Below, piece by piece: positions 21,399 through 33,344 of a DNA stretch of 64,000 nucleotides. The notes beneath the pieces are model-generated. The model was not told where the DNA came from and did not search any database. It saw nothing but the letters and a program-made list of their open reading frames with translations. Source of the DNA: Gnetum montanum (lineage: Eukaryota; Streptophyta; Gnetopsida; Gnetales; Gnetaceae); NCBI GenBank assembly GCA_015680685.1, contig MNCI01034636.1:477617-541616 (forward strand). The letters run 5' to 3'. The first letter of the stretch is position 1. Each line of letters begins with the position of its first letter. The position numbers were made by a program, and so were the translations under genes.

Positions 21399-23640
21399 AT
21401 TGCAATTCAGGAAATTATGTCTTTCTTTTTCATAGAGAATTATTGCTGATACAGTAATTCATGCATCAAATACGCATGTTTTCTGGTGTTTTAGCAAATA
21501 AAGATAGAATTTGAGAATGTTACGACTTTCAAGCAGTCTTTTAAGAAAGTTGAGATGTGTAGCTGGAGCAACCTAATCTTGAAATGGTAAGGCAAACTAT
21601 GTCATGATGTCAAATGAGGACCCGAGAGCACCCCAGATTAGTTTTTAAAAAATTTCAATGTTATTTTAATGCCAAATTTGATTTAAACATTTGATGGTTT
21701 CCTAACAATGGTCATGTATCATATTATTGATTATCATGAAATGAAGTCATATTTTGTTACTTTAAGGAGCTGTTATAAAAATACAATATTTGGTTCAACT
21801 GTAAGTCTTACGTAAACTATAATAGCTATTTTTATGAAGTTAGCTTTGATGTCGAATGTATAGCTTACTTTATATATAATTCAATTATTTATTAGCTTGG
21901 ATTAATTGGAATTTCAATTATTTTCCATAGGCTTAAGGAGCAATTACTTTCATCACCTCAATCAATTGCTCAATACGCCTTGTTAGAACGTATTCTTGGA
22001 TAAACCAAAGTACTCTTTGTTGTAGAAATTATACAAATAATTATAAATTATGATAATTTGATGTTAGTTTTTAAAGTTGGACTATCATTTCAAGTAATAT
22101 TAATGGAGGTTTTCTAAATTAGTTGTGATCTTCTTGAGTATGTTTAACATCAAACTAGCGCACAAGGCCTTGCAATGAAAAGAAATCTTAATTAAGCTAG
22201 TTTTTAGTCTAAGCTTAAAAGTACCTAATTGAATGTGGAAACAAAATGTAATAGGGAAGGTAAATATTATTAGAGTAAAATATTGAAAATGAAACTACTA
22301 TTAATTGTTAATTCTAGCATGCACTTGGATTCATTGGTATACTCACAAATTATTTACCCATGTTGTGTACTGCAAATTAAAAGACAATTTCAAATAGCTA
22401 AAGTTCAAAGTAATAGAAAGTTGTATTTATTTATGAAAATGTAGCAAATTTAAGTAAAAGCGTGAAGACAAGAATCAAAGTCAAAAATCAAGCGAAGATA
22501 ATTTAGATTGCTTGTTAGATTGAAACATGATGTAATTTTTATTTAATTATTTGTTGCACATAGGATAAAATGGGTAAGCTAAATTATTTTCCATTTTATT
22601 AAAATTTTAATAGATGGATTTAATTGAATAATAGCCCCAATCTCACCTTTTCTATTTTCTAGCCATATTTTTATGGAAGAAAAAGTGTCCCAACCATAGC
22701 TATCATGGCCTCATCAAATGCCTATGTATTTTAATCCTAAAGCAAGAAGTTTGACTTGATTATGACATTTCTCTCCTTATTTATCAAATGCATCAATTAT
22801 TTATCAATTTAATCATCAATACTCAACAATTCATTAATTTTATTCATTGTCATTTCATCAACTTTTACATTCATCACCTTTTATTCATTAAGTATATTTT
22901 ATACGTTCATATTTCCAAAAAGAGTGGCAGTAACCATTTGAGGTATATCTTTCATTTCTTGACCTTTATAAGTCATGTTACTATTGTCTATTAGAATTCA
23001 TGTCCTTTTATCCTTTGAAAGAAGGTAATGCATGCACATGGACAATAAGATGCTACAGATTTTGGATCAATGGTAGTTGTGATATCTTATTCTTGGGTCC
23101 TAGAACAAATGTCAAATAAATGTTATATTCAACACTATGAGTATAAAACATAATAGGGAAAATGTAGAAAAATGAAAAGGAATGTTATTAAAAAAATTTT
23201 AATAAATGAATAAGTATATTTGATCTTTTTTTCAGAGGCAATCCAACATTACCACCATGGTTATGCCTCGACCTAGCCAAAAGGAGTGCCAAGTCTCTTT
23301 CTTTCTTGTTTTAGTTGGTGCCCGTCATTTGCCATTATTAACTCATTAACTCCATGTTGGCTCAACCTCTAAGTTACCTATATACACCTCAAGTCAAATC
23401 TCCAAATGTGTAACACTTCTTAATCTAGGCTTAGGCTTAAAAGGCATTATTTAAAATAAAAAATAGAATGTAATAAAATCTCTAAAATTACAAAAATGAA
23501 ATCATAAGCAAGGTAAAAGACATCCTTAAGAAAACAAGTGCAAAGAGGCAATAATTAAAAATGTTATAAAATATCTAGTAGCCCCTTCTATGAAAAAACC
23601 TACCTTGCCAAGTAATGATAGTTCAAATAAGCCAATGACC
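21399..23640. other. Intergenic AT-rich DNA downstream of the M28 gene
   Basis: 3' flank of the host gene, then AT-rich sequence with no gene. At 22788-22890 there is a low-complexity run of 'attcatcaatt'-type words that gives a spurious open frame. Confidence 0.5.
21497..21502 (+). promoter_or_regulatory. Candidate poly(A) signal AATAAA
   Basis: AATAAA about 100 bases after the M28 gene stop codon. Position is reasonable for a plant near-upstream element, but the region is AT-rich so chance occurrence is likely. Confidence 0.3.
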
Positions 23641-23649
23641 ATGAAAGCA

Positions 23650-23770
23650 TGAACCAATAAACATAATGGTTGTAGGCTTTTGATTTGGAATGTCCAAGTT
23701 ATGGGTTTAATTCTAGGGGGTAATTCTAAGTTATAAAGTTCTAATTTGACTCAATGCCTTAGGGGTAAAT
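23650..23770 (+). repeat. Possible tRNA-derived SINE head
   Basis: The stretch 'cataatggttgtaggctttt' followed about 20 bp later by 'ccaagttatgggtttaattc' resembles the A and B boxes of a tRNA-derived SINE promoter (B box consensus GGTTCRANNCC with decay). No clear tail or target duplication is seen. Weak evidence. Confidence 0.25.
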
Positions 23771-23817
23771 ATTATTTAAAAAATATTTTAGGTTTCAACA
23801 TCTCTCTCTTCCCACCA

Positions 23818-23830
23818 TATATATATATAA
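23818..23830. repeat. AT dinucleotide microsatellite
   Basis: Short (AT)n tract directly seen, in an AT-rich intergenic area. Confidence 0.8.
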
Positions 23831-25132
23831 TTTGCAGAACTTCTAATCAAAATGAAATAACATGTAAAATATAAGCATTATCCAAAATTCCAATCGTAAT
23901 GTCATGAGTTCAAATTCCAAAAGCATAACTTAAATATGAAATGTTAAATCATAGCCTGCATCTAAGACATGAAAGTGCATTCATATTTGTACTAATTAAG
24001 TAACACTAAAAATACAAATAATACAAGGCTGAACATTACATCATTTGCATAAAAATAAAAAATGCTAGAAACTAATAAATTCTAATCTAACCATCTCAAG
24101 GCTAAGCATTCCATCTTCACTAACTCCTACATCATCTAAGAGGTAAAAACAAAAGGCCAAGTTCATTATCATGACTATGTAGGAAAAATAAATTGAAATT
24201 ACTCCCTAACGTATTTTGGAACAAATATTAGCAAGTTGGATAATCACGCATAGGGTTGTTGCATAGCATGAGATGTTAGCATCCAAAGCAAACATCATAC
24301 ATGCATTTAACATAGAAAAGATATGAAATTAATGATCCCTACCACTTTACATTATCAACTCAAAACAAGATTCCACCACGATCCACCCCAAACCTTAATT
24401 TCAAAACAAATACCCATTCTTAGTTTTGATATGTGATTTGTTTAATAATTACTCAATGTGAACATTAAGATTTTACAATCAAAACATGCCTATAAGACTT
24501 TATTGAAGTTTCTTACATTTGATGCCAAAGACAATCACTATTTCTTTACACTTCCCTAAACTTTTGAAATCCACTAGGAGGCACTACTACTTTACCTTCC
24601 TCATTTTTATGTAGGAAGGGGCCACACTTAAACAAAATTTCCTACTGTAGAAAATAAAAGGCTTCTTAACTCCAAGGTTTTTTTGAAAACCAACTAGCCT
24701 CTTCCTTTATGCTAACTCTAGAATAGACAAATATACTTATCAATAATAACTACATGAGCTTTCGCCAAACATATAATGTTAGCATCAATTAATCAAAGAA
24801 AACGATACCTTGGATGGTGGAGAAACTCATGCATCACCAACTATCCTTTTTTAACCCTAAGAAGATTCCACTAATCATATAATTAATTCTCAAGTAGTTG
24901 TAGGCTTAATCCTACAATTACCAATCAATCCTAAGTTTTTTGGATGAATTTTGAATTAGATTTTGTATACTAGGACTTACTTCTCTTCCATATATTTTCT
25001 AGCAAAATCACTATGTTTCTTGCTCCCAAACTTCACACAAGTGTCCTAAATGGAAAAAGCTGGTTATTTGATGTCTTTCTTGCTTGTCATGCATTTCGAC
25101 AAGTTTACTATGTGTGTTACAACCTCATTGTA
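23831..25132. other. Intergenic, nothing recognised
   Basis: AT-rich DNA without coding signal or recognisable repeat on either strand. Confidence 0.5.
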
Positions 25133-25258
25133 AACTAGGCTTATTCATTATCACTTTCATTAGGGAAAGTTGTGAACTAGGCTTATTTGTTATGACTTTC
25201 ATTAGGGAAAATTGTGAATTAGGCTTATTTGTTATCACTTTCATTAGGGATTATGATG
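25133..25258. repeat. Three tandem 42-bp repeats
   Basis: Units at 25133-25174, 25175-25216 and 25217-25258 begin 'aactaggcttatt' (or 'aattaggcttatt') and share 'actttcattaggga'. Period 42 is a multiple of three, so one frame stays open and gives a repetitive peptide, but I see no gene around it. Confidence 0.9.
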
Positions 25259-26189
25259 AATCAATGTATATTGTGAGTAGCCCATCCACACACCTTGTAA
25301 CATTTGTATAATGGTTATTAAAGACTCCAAACTTCATACTAACATAGTTATAATCCAATATAAAGTGCGCAAATCTTAAATGAGAGGAAACAATTTGAAA
25401 AAGGAAGATGCTAAGGCAAAAAATAAATCCTAAGGTTCAAATCACATAAAATAAAAATGAATTAAATAATACATAGCACTAATCAAAACAAAAAGAAACT
25501 TACCATCCCAAAACTAATATGTGTATAACTATGAAAAATCAAAACCTAAATAGAAATTTTCTATCTAAGAATGATGCACTCTAGGAAATACTCTTGCATG
25601 GCTTAGATCTTCTATTTGTTAAGTTTTGGGATTAGGAGATCATAAGGTCCAAGGAAATAAGCAACAAATTATGTTGACTTAGATTAATATAGAATTGTTG
25701 ATGTTCAACCACAATGTGAATTAATGTTTACCATAATGTTAGTGTTAAAGTGTTAGATGCACATTGAAAAGTGAAAAGTGTTGCTTGAGATGTACAATCC
25801 AATTGATTGGTTAATCTCACATGCATACATTACATGTGTTCAACATGAAGATAAGAAGTATATATAGTTGTAAGAAAACCATCATGTTGGTTAGTGGAAT
25901 AGACATGGTAATAGTTAATAATAATTAACACATATTTAGAAAAATAATTAATTATTAACTACAATAATATTAAACATCATTCTGATGTTGACACATTGTG
26001 ATGGTGTAAACAAGAGTTTATGGTGTTACCAAATATAGGCCTTATTTTGAATGTTGAGCCTAATAGAATACATTAAATTCTTAATACCATCCCTCAAGCT
26101 TAACATCTGAATATTTGAACATGCTTTACTATGTAATTACCATTTCATGACTTAAAGAAAGAGTGACAAATGAATAGATAATATATTAC
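25259..26189. other. Intergenic, possible old LTR remains
   Basis: No gene. The part from about 25740 to 26100 ('ccatccctcaagcttaacat' at the end) has the look of a decayed Ty1/copia LTR, but I have no second copy to compare and do not assign it. Confidence 0.3.
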
Positions 26190-26748
26190 TGATGAGTGGC
26201 GAGGTACCCCTACACCTCAACCATACGAATACGAGCGTTACATGCACAATTCGGTCGAACTCCACATACTAAGTGCCTACACGCCTTATGGAACACTTAA
26301 GGTTAATCGTTTGTTGTCTTCCTAGACTTACTTGTATTTGTCACGGTTGTATGGTTAAGTAAGTATGAGGTATGTGATTTTTATATCTTTGTATGTTTTA
26401 TATGTGAGAGAGAAGAGAGGAGAAGTCTGTTGTTGCCAATGTCAAGATTGCGCCTTTCGTTGTCTATCCGTAAACGCGTCATCCATCTCGTTCCTTGCAT
26501 AGCTACTTCAGCACCGATCCATTCCAAGTGTTCGCTCCAGATCCAATCCGTTGTTGTATGATTGCCATTTGCACACACAACATAGCCTTTATATTAGCAA
26601 GGGTAAATGAATCACAATGCAATTGATACCTTGCTTTGGTAAAAGGTCCATTGGCTGGGTTGTGGTATGGCTTATGTGGATCTAGAGATATAATATCAGT
26701 GACTACCGAAGGTGTAGGGGTTAGTAGAAAATCGAAAAAATTGGGTCA
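26190..26748 (-). repeat. E1 left (3') LTR, chimeric
   Basis: The first ~215 bp (26190-26405) align with the E2 LTR ('gaggtacccct', 'ttgtatggttaag', 'gatttttat'). The rest does not match E2 or the E1 right LTR. The inner edge is set by the polypurine-like 'cccccatgact' at 26751-26761, which corresponds to the E2 site next to its 3' LTR. A minus-strand 'catataaaac' near 26395 could be a TATA box. Confidence 0.5.
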
Positions 26749-27904
26749 GGACCCCCATGACTAAGAGCGAACCTCTGGTAGCGATAGAATGGAAAAAGAA
26801 AAGGAATAAGAAAGGTGGAGGAAAAGAGACAACTGTAACGTTGATGAAATGGATGTCAAGATGGAAATGAACAAAATAGAGTTGATTGCAAAAAATGTTA
26901 AGGGAAAGAATTTAACTGGTGCACCAAATAGGAATGCCAGTGGGTCCTCCCCAAAGCANGAGAGAAGAGAATGGAATGGAATCCCAAGAATAAGGTGGTG
27001 TACAGCCCCTTGTGTATTTCGTGGTTGATGTGACTTCGTAAATCTCATTCCAAATCCAGCCTCAACACATCCAATGACTTCACATTAATACATTCGGCCA
27101 ATCCATCCACTTGAAGTAACAAGAATGCATCCCCCAAAGAGCCACCACCATTCCGACGAAGCAAAGGAGGAGAGAATAGGAAGCGAGAAGGACCTTAGTT
27201 AGAGGGAACATGTTTATTTTAGTTCCATAACTAGTGCTTGTAGCCCAAATGATTATATTGTCTAAGGGGTGTTCTTTGAATTCTCATTGTTTTTTTGTGT
27301 GTTTATATGTGAGAACCACACCATGCAAAGGCTTTGTTATTTTTATTAGCTTAGCTTCCCAATGATGGAGCAATGTCGGAATGGTAAGAAAACTAAAAAA
27401 GAAAACATCCAAGCACCCAAGAGAATGGCCAACACAAATGCATCAAGTCCCCTTGAAGTCACACCCTATTCAATCCTTGAGTCCTTCCTTAGTTTGAGAA
27501 ATGCCCAGTCACAGATTCGTTGATAGTTCTTCTTTAGAAAAGGATTGTACATTTCCAAGCTGAGAGAGACCATAGAAATTTATGAATGTATGGATGAAGT
27601 GAACTCATTGTCTGCTATATCAAAAGAATCATACCTTAGTATCAACATCATAATCTTAAAGGTAAAAGCCAAACATTAGCAACCAGTAGAAAATAGTTCA
27701 TACCATCATTTAATAGCACTTATTGGGTGACGAACTTAACAAAATGGATAAGACACAAACACACACACACACAAATAAAGGAAAAAGTATAAATGATGGT
27801 GTAAAACAAAAACAAGAAAAGTTGAAGAAATTTGTAAAACAAAAATGTGCAAAACAAAAATATGTAAAAGAAAAACTTAAAAGAACTAAGGGCCTCAAAT
27901 GATC
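26749..27904 (-). other. E1 3' non-coding region
   Basis: Non-coding stretch between protease-side remains and the 3' LTR. It aligns in patches with E2 36593-38600: 'gtgggtcctccccaaagca', 'cttagttagaggga', 'aactagtgcttgtagccc', 'aaccacaccatgcaaag'. It holds an AC microsatellite at about 27756-27772 and, at 27800-27880, A-rich repeats of 'gtaaaacaaaaa'. One N at 26959. Confidence 0.55.
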
Positions 27905-30900
27905 AGCATAGGTGGCCATCTCCCCCATGACTGAATTGAAAGGGAGAGATCCAAAATAGTGAGTGTTTGTTTGAATTTCTTAGAAGTGTCCAACTTCTCC
28001 CAATTGATGTTTTCAGGTTAAGGGTTGGAAGTTGGCAACACTCATATTCCAATGTATCTATGCTTTCGTTGTGGGTGCAAGTTGTTTCCCCAGTTCGTTC
28101 CATGCATGTTGGTGGGCTGCTCTCTTGATTAGCTGTCAACCACTGGGTGTTCTCTTGTTGTGTGGTTGCTACATACAGGCACCTTTGTATCTAAGTTTCT
28201 TGGGCACACTAGTTGCATGCAGGAGATGCTGAGCATTCCTTCATGTCATCACCCTCTGAATCACTGTATGTGATGCATGGAACTTTTTTCGTCTCGATCT
28301 TTCCATAAAAGTTTTCCTTAGATATTTCCAAGGAAAGATCATGGATTCCTAGGCATGTGTTGATGGTGCTGAGCCATGCCCTCCCAATTATAATTGGGAA
28401 GTCCCCTTTGTTGCTGTTGACTTCTATCACTAGGAAATCAGCTGGCTATGACCAACCACACATAGTGGTAATGATGTCCTCCACCAATCCCAAGGGAATA
28501 GTGATGGACTGGTTAGCCAGCTCTAGTTGAATATTACTCTTCTTGAGTGGAGGTAGGTTCCAGGCTTTATACATTTCTCATGAGATTAAGCTGACTCTGG
28601 AACCTGAGTCAAGAAGAGCCTTATGAGGTTCATTCCCAGTGACTTGGAGATAAATTAGGGGGCTTCTAGGATCAGAGAATTTCTTGGGAAGGTGGCCCAC
28701 CTTGATCTTGTCAGTAACGGTATGTGTTAACATAACCGTGTGCGTTGAGATTTGTTGTTGGTTTGAAGGGAGCTTCGAAGGTTTATTTGTTGGAGGAGTG
28801 TACACAGACTCAACCGCTTGTGGTTGTAAGAGTTTGTTTACACTTTTGGTTCTGAAGAAAGGTCTTCTCTTCATGTAGTTGTCAGAACCAGTAGCGGGTT
28901 GAAGGTTTATAGCTCTTGTAGCATTACATTGCTACGGTTGAGTGGGGAGTTCCCCTTGCATCGTTGGAGCAGGTGGTAGTGGAACTATTGGCGTAAAAGA
29001 TGTGGATGGATTCAGAGGATGGTATGCATGTGGTGTGTCTCCCAGAGGAGAAGGAGTCCTAAAATACTCCCAAACCTGGTAGTGACATTATGGGGTTACA
29101 TGACCCATAGAGTCACTTGGAGAAATCGGCTGCTGCACATAATAGCCATGGGTCTGGTTGCCGGTAAGGGTATTGTTGCCTAGGCGGTGGCATCCCCCAT
29201 GACTGTGGGTGTTGCTACTACTGTTGTTGCCCAATAGGTTGTGGCGGAGTTCCACTTGGATAATATGTTAACGATTGGTGGAACTACCTTGGGGATAAGG
29301 TAACCTTCAGGGTGCTTGCCATTTGTTAAGTCTTGGGTTGAGTGCATACACCCCAGACTCTTGTAGATGTGAGATTATTGGGAAACATCCCTTATGATGG
29401 TCATATTGGTAGATCTCACATCCACCATCATTTTCTGTGTCAGAATCCACAACCGCATCGGCGATAGTCATTTTCCCCTTACCCTTGTTACATGCATGGT
29501 TTGAATCTCTTCACTTTTTCTTATCATGATCACTACTTCGCTCCTCCTTAGACTCCTCTACAATTCTTAGGAAAGTTTCAATTTTACTATCTAAGGAGCT
29601 CCATATTTGATCTACCTTAGCCGACACTTCCATTGTTAATTTTTGAAGCAGCAAGGTTTTTCTATTCACCAACTCTTCGAGTGGTGACTCATCCTCTTCC
29701 TCGTAGAATCTCACTCCCCTCTTTCGGAGGGAAGGATCACAGTTGTACTCCTCTGTGCTTTCTCTTTTCCGTAGCTCTCCTTCTTCTTTAGCTACTTACT
29801 CCAACAATCGATGAATTTCATGGAACCTAAGTTTTGATAATCTCCCTTGGGCATATGTTCCAAGGGTTATCCTGGTTTTATGTCTTAGCCCATCTACGAG
29901 GTGGCGGAGTTGATCCCATTGTGCGTAACCATGGCCTGGGCAACGATGTAGCAATGCATAATATCGGCCCATGGCAGCATCCAAGGGTTCGTGATTACCC
30001 TTCTTCCATCCTTGGATCTGTTTATGCAAGTTGGACACTCTGGAGTATGTTTGATATTTATCGTTGAATAGTTGTAGCATCGTACTCCACCTCCTAATGG
30101 TTTCCGGTTCTAAGGACTAGTACCAACTTTCTGCTTCTTTTGTGAGTGTCCTTAGAAAAAAATTTAACTTTTACCACTCGTTTTCAATATTCTGCAAGGC
30201 ACAGGCATCATGGAATGCCTGTAAGTGGTTTTGCAGATCAGCATTGTATCCCCCCTCAAACTGTGGGATATTATTCATGTCTAGTCTCTTGATCTGACTA
30301 TCTTTTTGGTGCCTTGTAGGTATTCTCACAGCCTCCGTAATATCTAACATACTTCGGGTGGCAAGTAGGGGTTCGTTATGATCATCTCTCTCATGACCTC
30401 TATGATGCCTATGTGGTTCCCTACTTTCCCTTCTTTCATGCCTTGACTCTCTAGAATGCCCTCTTCCTCGCTCTCGACTCTCTCGTCGAAGTCTCTCATT
30501 TTGCTTATCCTTATCCTTATCCTCACGATTGTGCTCTTTGTGACTGCGTCCTGATGTGGAAGGAGAGGGTGAATGATGCAATGAAGGGGAAGAAGAAGGG
30601 GAACCATCGCCATGATGATGTCTCTTACCTTCTCTTCGGTGGCTACGACCTCAATCGTGATGACGATTAGACTCCCTGCCTTTGTCATGTGTTTGTGTTC
30701 CCTCATTGAACACTTGGTGTTCATGGGGATCAGAACCAGGGTTGTGAATCATAGAGTGTAGGTTCTGATACCCCACCTCCTTAGCATCGTTAGGAGGGGG
30801 AACATCATTTTGTGGAAAACCTATTGAAATAGGTTCACCACCCTTGATTTTGCTTATGACGGGTGAACTGTTATGGGGCCCCTTGCCCTTCAACGATGTA

Positions 30901-31230
30901 TGGTAGCTCTCCTGCCTCGAGTCCCTTAAACATTGCACTGTTGTGGGATGGTAATCCCTTGTGTCGTAATCTTCTGTAACGTATTCAGCATATAACTGTG
31001 TCATGTCTATCTGTGCAAGAGCATGAAGGAGCATGTTTGGGACTGCACAATTTGGAGGTAACACTATGTTACCTTGCAAGCCTCGCCAATGTAGTTGTTC
31101 ATCTTGATGATGGATAAAGGTAAAATCGGGTACATACTCATTGTGGTGAGTATATACTACCTGATAATGTTGAGGAACTAGCGGTTCCTACTGTCTCTTG
31201 TGTGATCCCTAGGTGGTGAAGTGCTTTTAT
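27905..31230 (-). pseudogene. E1 gag-protease ORF with pol deletion
   Basis: Minus-strand gag from about 31230: 'SSSHKSTSPPR', Arg/Glu/His-rich sequence ('RESRERGRGHSRESRHERRE', 30480-30440), then the capsid-like core 'MLQLFNDKYQTYSRVSNLHK', 'DAAMGRYYALLHRCPGHGYA' (30080-29880). Protease follows at 28640-28575 ('KALLDSGSRVSLIS', the D-S-G motif). Downstream 'PCITYSDSEGDD' matches E2. The frame then passes straight into 'WISPFQFSHGGDGHLC' (27950-27905), which in E2 is the end of integrase. The first gag codon is ATA where E2 has ATG. A few stops are present, but long frames suggest moderate age. Confidence 0.75.
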
Positions 31231-31309
31231 GAGAAGAAGAAGATATTGTTATCTTGTCTGTGTGCTATTGACCATTGCTTAAAATTTCTTCTGATTAACC
31301 CTAAGGGTT

Positions 31310-31562
31310 NNNNNNNNNNNNNNNNNNNNNNNNNNNNNNNNNNNNNNNNNNNNNNNNNNNNNNNNNNNNNNNNNNNNNNNNNNNNNNNNNNNNNNNNNNN
31401 NNNNNNNNNNNNNNNNNNNNNNNNNNNNNNNNNNNNNNNNNNNNNNNNNNNNNNNNNNNNNNNNNNNNNNNNNNNNNNNNNNNNNNNNNNNNNNNNNNNN
31501 NNNNNNNNNNNNNNNNNNNNNNNNNNNNNNNNNNNNNNNNNNNNNNNNNNNNNNNNNNNNNN
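31310..31562. other. Assembly gap (253 N)
   Basis: Run of N directly seen. It falls where the E1 leader, primer binding site and part of the 5' LTR should be. Confidence 0.99.
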
Positions 31563-31962
31563 CATACTGAATGCACTTAACTAGGAGTGTTGAGGGTTGA
31601 GAGAGATTAATTAACTAATTAATAATTTAAAAAATTAACAATAATTAAAGTCCTAATTAGCTTAGTCCATGCACTGCAAGGTTTATCCAAAAGTTCGTCT
31701 TTATTTCTGTACACAAACTTGTGCTCAAGTACAATATTTGCTCGAATAAAGATCCGTTCACTTTGGGACTCCTACTGCGGGCACATGGAAATTACTCTAA
31801 CTCTGGAATGGAAAAACTGCAAGAGTTTGACTAAGGTCTAGATCTAGATGGAGAAACAAGGGAGAGCCACCTCTTATTTATAGAAATGGCGGTGGATTGC
31901 AATATCACGTATACGATATCGAGTACGCAATATCGCGACAGATGCGATATCGTGTCCCATCA
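31563..31962 (-). repeat. E1 right (5') LTR, partial
   Basis: Aligns with the R/U3 part of the E2 LTRs: 'gcactgcaagg', 'gaataaagatcc', 'gggactcctactgcgggcac' and a TATA box TATAAATA on the minus strand (31875-31882, tatttata on +). The U3 between 31890 and 31962 is different from E2 and rich in 'aatatc'/'gatatcg' words. A minus-strand AATAAA (31700-31705) lies where a poly(A) signal is expected. Confidence 0.6.
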
Positions 31963-33344
31963 ATTGCTTTTCAACTTTCTCTACTATGCAACATAAACCA
32001 AGAATTTTATTCACAGTCAACAATTATGGAGTAAAAGCTATAATAAAATTCCTTTAAAATAATCATTTCAAATGAGCACCATTTGACTTAAATCCCATTC
32101 TTTATAAGTAGTGATAATTAAAAGAGTAAAATGATAATGAGCAATTTCTTATCTTAGAACCATGTTATAATGTATGTTGGCCTTAAATGTTTTTTGAAAT
32201 GTAAGAAAAACTAGCTAGAAATGTTAAGGGTGTGATCTCTTTCAAAACATATTATACCATAAAGAGAATATAAACCATCTAAAAAGAAAATATTTTTATC
32301 ATGGAAATTAAATAAGTTTTAACTTCCTCATCAACCATGAAGGTATCATGTATAATAAGATACAAGAAAGAAAAGTTTAAAAACAAATGGGATTAGCTAG
32401 CAAATGAGTCTATTTTTGAATTTAACAAGGTATCAAAGACACTAGTTGATGACTCTTCCATTAACTTAGAAGCCATGTCCTATATCATAAACTTAGAAGG
32501 TTACAAATCACTTAATGATGATGGCAAAACACTTGGACTAGGACTTGAAGATTTCTAATTAGCAAGCTTTTTGAGGAACTTTTCCTTTACTTTATTGTAT
32601 GTCACCTGTAGTAACAGTAGACACATAATGGGAATTGGTGGTAGTTCACAACCTAGTTCTATAAAAGAAGATAATAAACTTTTGTAATGAACAATGAATT
32701 CTTTTGTGATAGTTGTGGTCCTGTAAATTCATAATAGTAGTATTTAGTCTTTCTTTTTCCTTTGATGAAGCCTCCAATTGCAATTTATATGTTGATTGTA
32801 AGTCCTAGATTCAGTGAAGTGTTTTGTGCATCTTACACTCCAAGGTTTCATGAATAATTCCAGGCCCTTTAGGATGATTCCAATTTCGTTTAGATGTCCC
32901 GAAACCATTCTAGCACATTCCTTCAAGTTCCAACTTGTTCCAACAGGAAAGTGGTTGATTGTGGTAGATGAGAGGATGTGCTAACTACGTTGTGCTAGCA
33001 CACCCCCTACATCAGCACAGGGATGCTAGTGCACCTCCTACTTGACCTTGCTTAACCCTCCTTCCTTGTAGTGTAACTCCAAGTGGTCGGTATGGCATCA
33101 ATGAGCCTCTATTAGTGTCTAGGTGAATGAACCCTCTTTGTTCCCACACAAAAACTATAAATACTCCAGAAGAGTTCTCACATAAAAGGAAGTTTTATTT
33201 AATCATTTTTTGGGCTTGTGGCATCTACTTTGTATTTATATGATACAATTCAATATAGGCAAGAAGAGTGTATATATACGTTGTATATATATATGATACA
33301 ATTCAATTCAAAAGTGTATCTATGTGAGAACTCTTCTTGAGTTG
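31963..33344. other. Intergenic, nothing recognised
   Basis: AT-rich intergenic DNA, with 'gtatatata' low-complexity sequence near 33266-33296. No supportable gene. Confidence 0.5.

Larger units (their letters stand above)
26190..31962 (-). mobile_element. Ty3/gypsy element E1, gag-protease only, pol deleted
   Basis: Minus-strand element related to E2. Left boundary TGATGAGTGGC at 26190 matches the E2 LTR terminus. The right boundary is placed at CATCA, 31958-31962. Flanks attac (26185-26189) and attgc (31963-31967) agree at 4 of 5 positions, as a decayed target duplication would. Inside are gag and protease, but the RT-RH-INT part present in E2 is absent, so it is a non-autonomous derivative. 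The two ends do not match each other well, and a 253-N gap lies just inside the right LTR, so the right boundary is less certain. Confidence 0.65.

Noticed and set aside
22788-22994. 68-codon frame rich in Ile/Asn/His/Phe
   Set aside because: Product of 'attcatcaatt' low-complexity sequence.
26381-26578. 65-codon frame in the E1 left LTR
   Set aside because: Located inside an LTR, with no conserved partner or family match that I can see.
31213-31584. Open frames of 91-123 codons around 31300-31580
   Set aside because: Almost entirely N; artefact of the gap.
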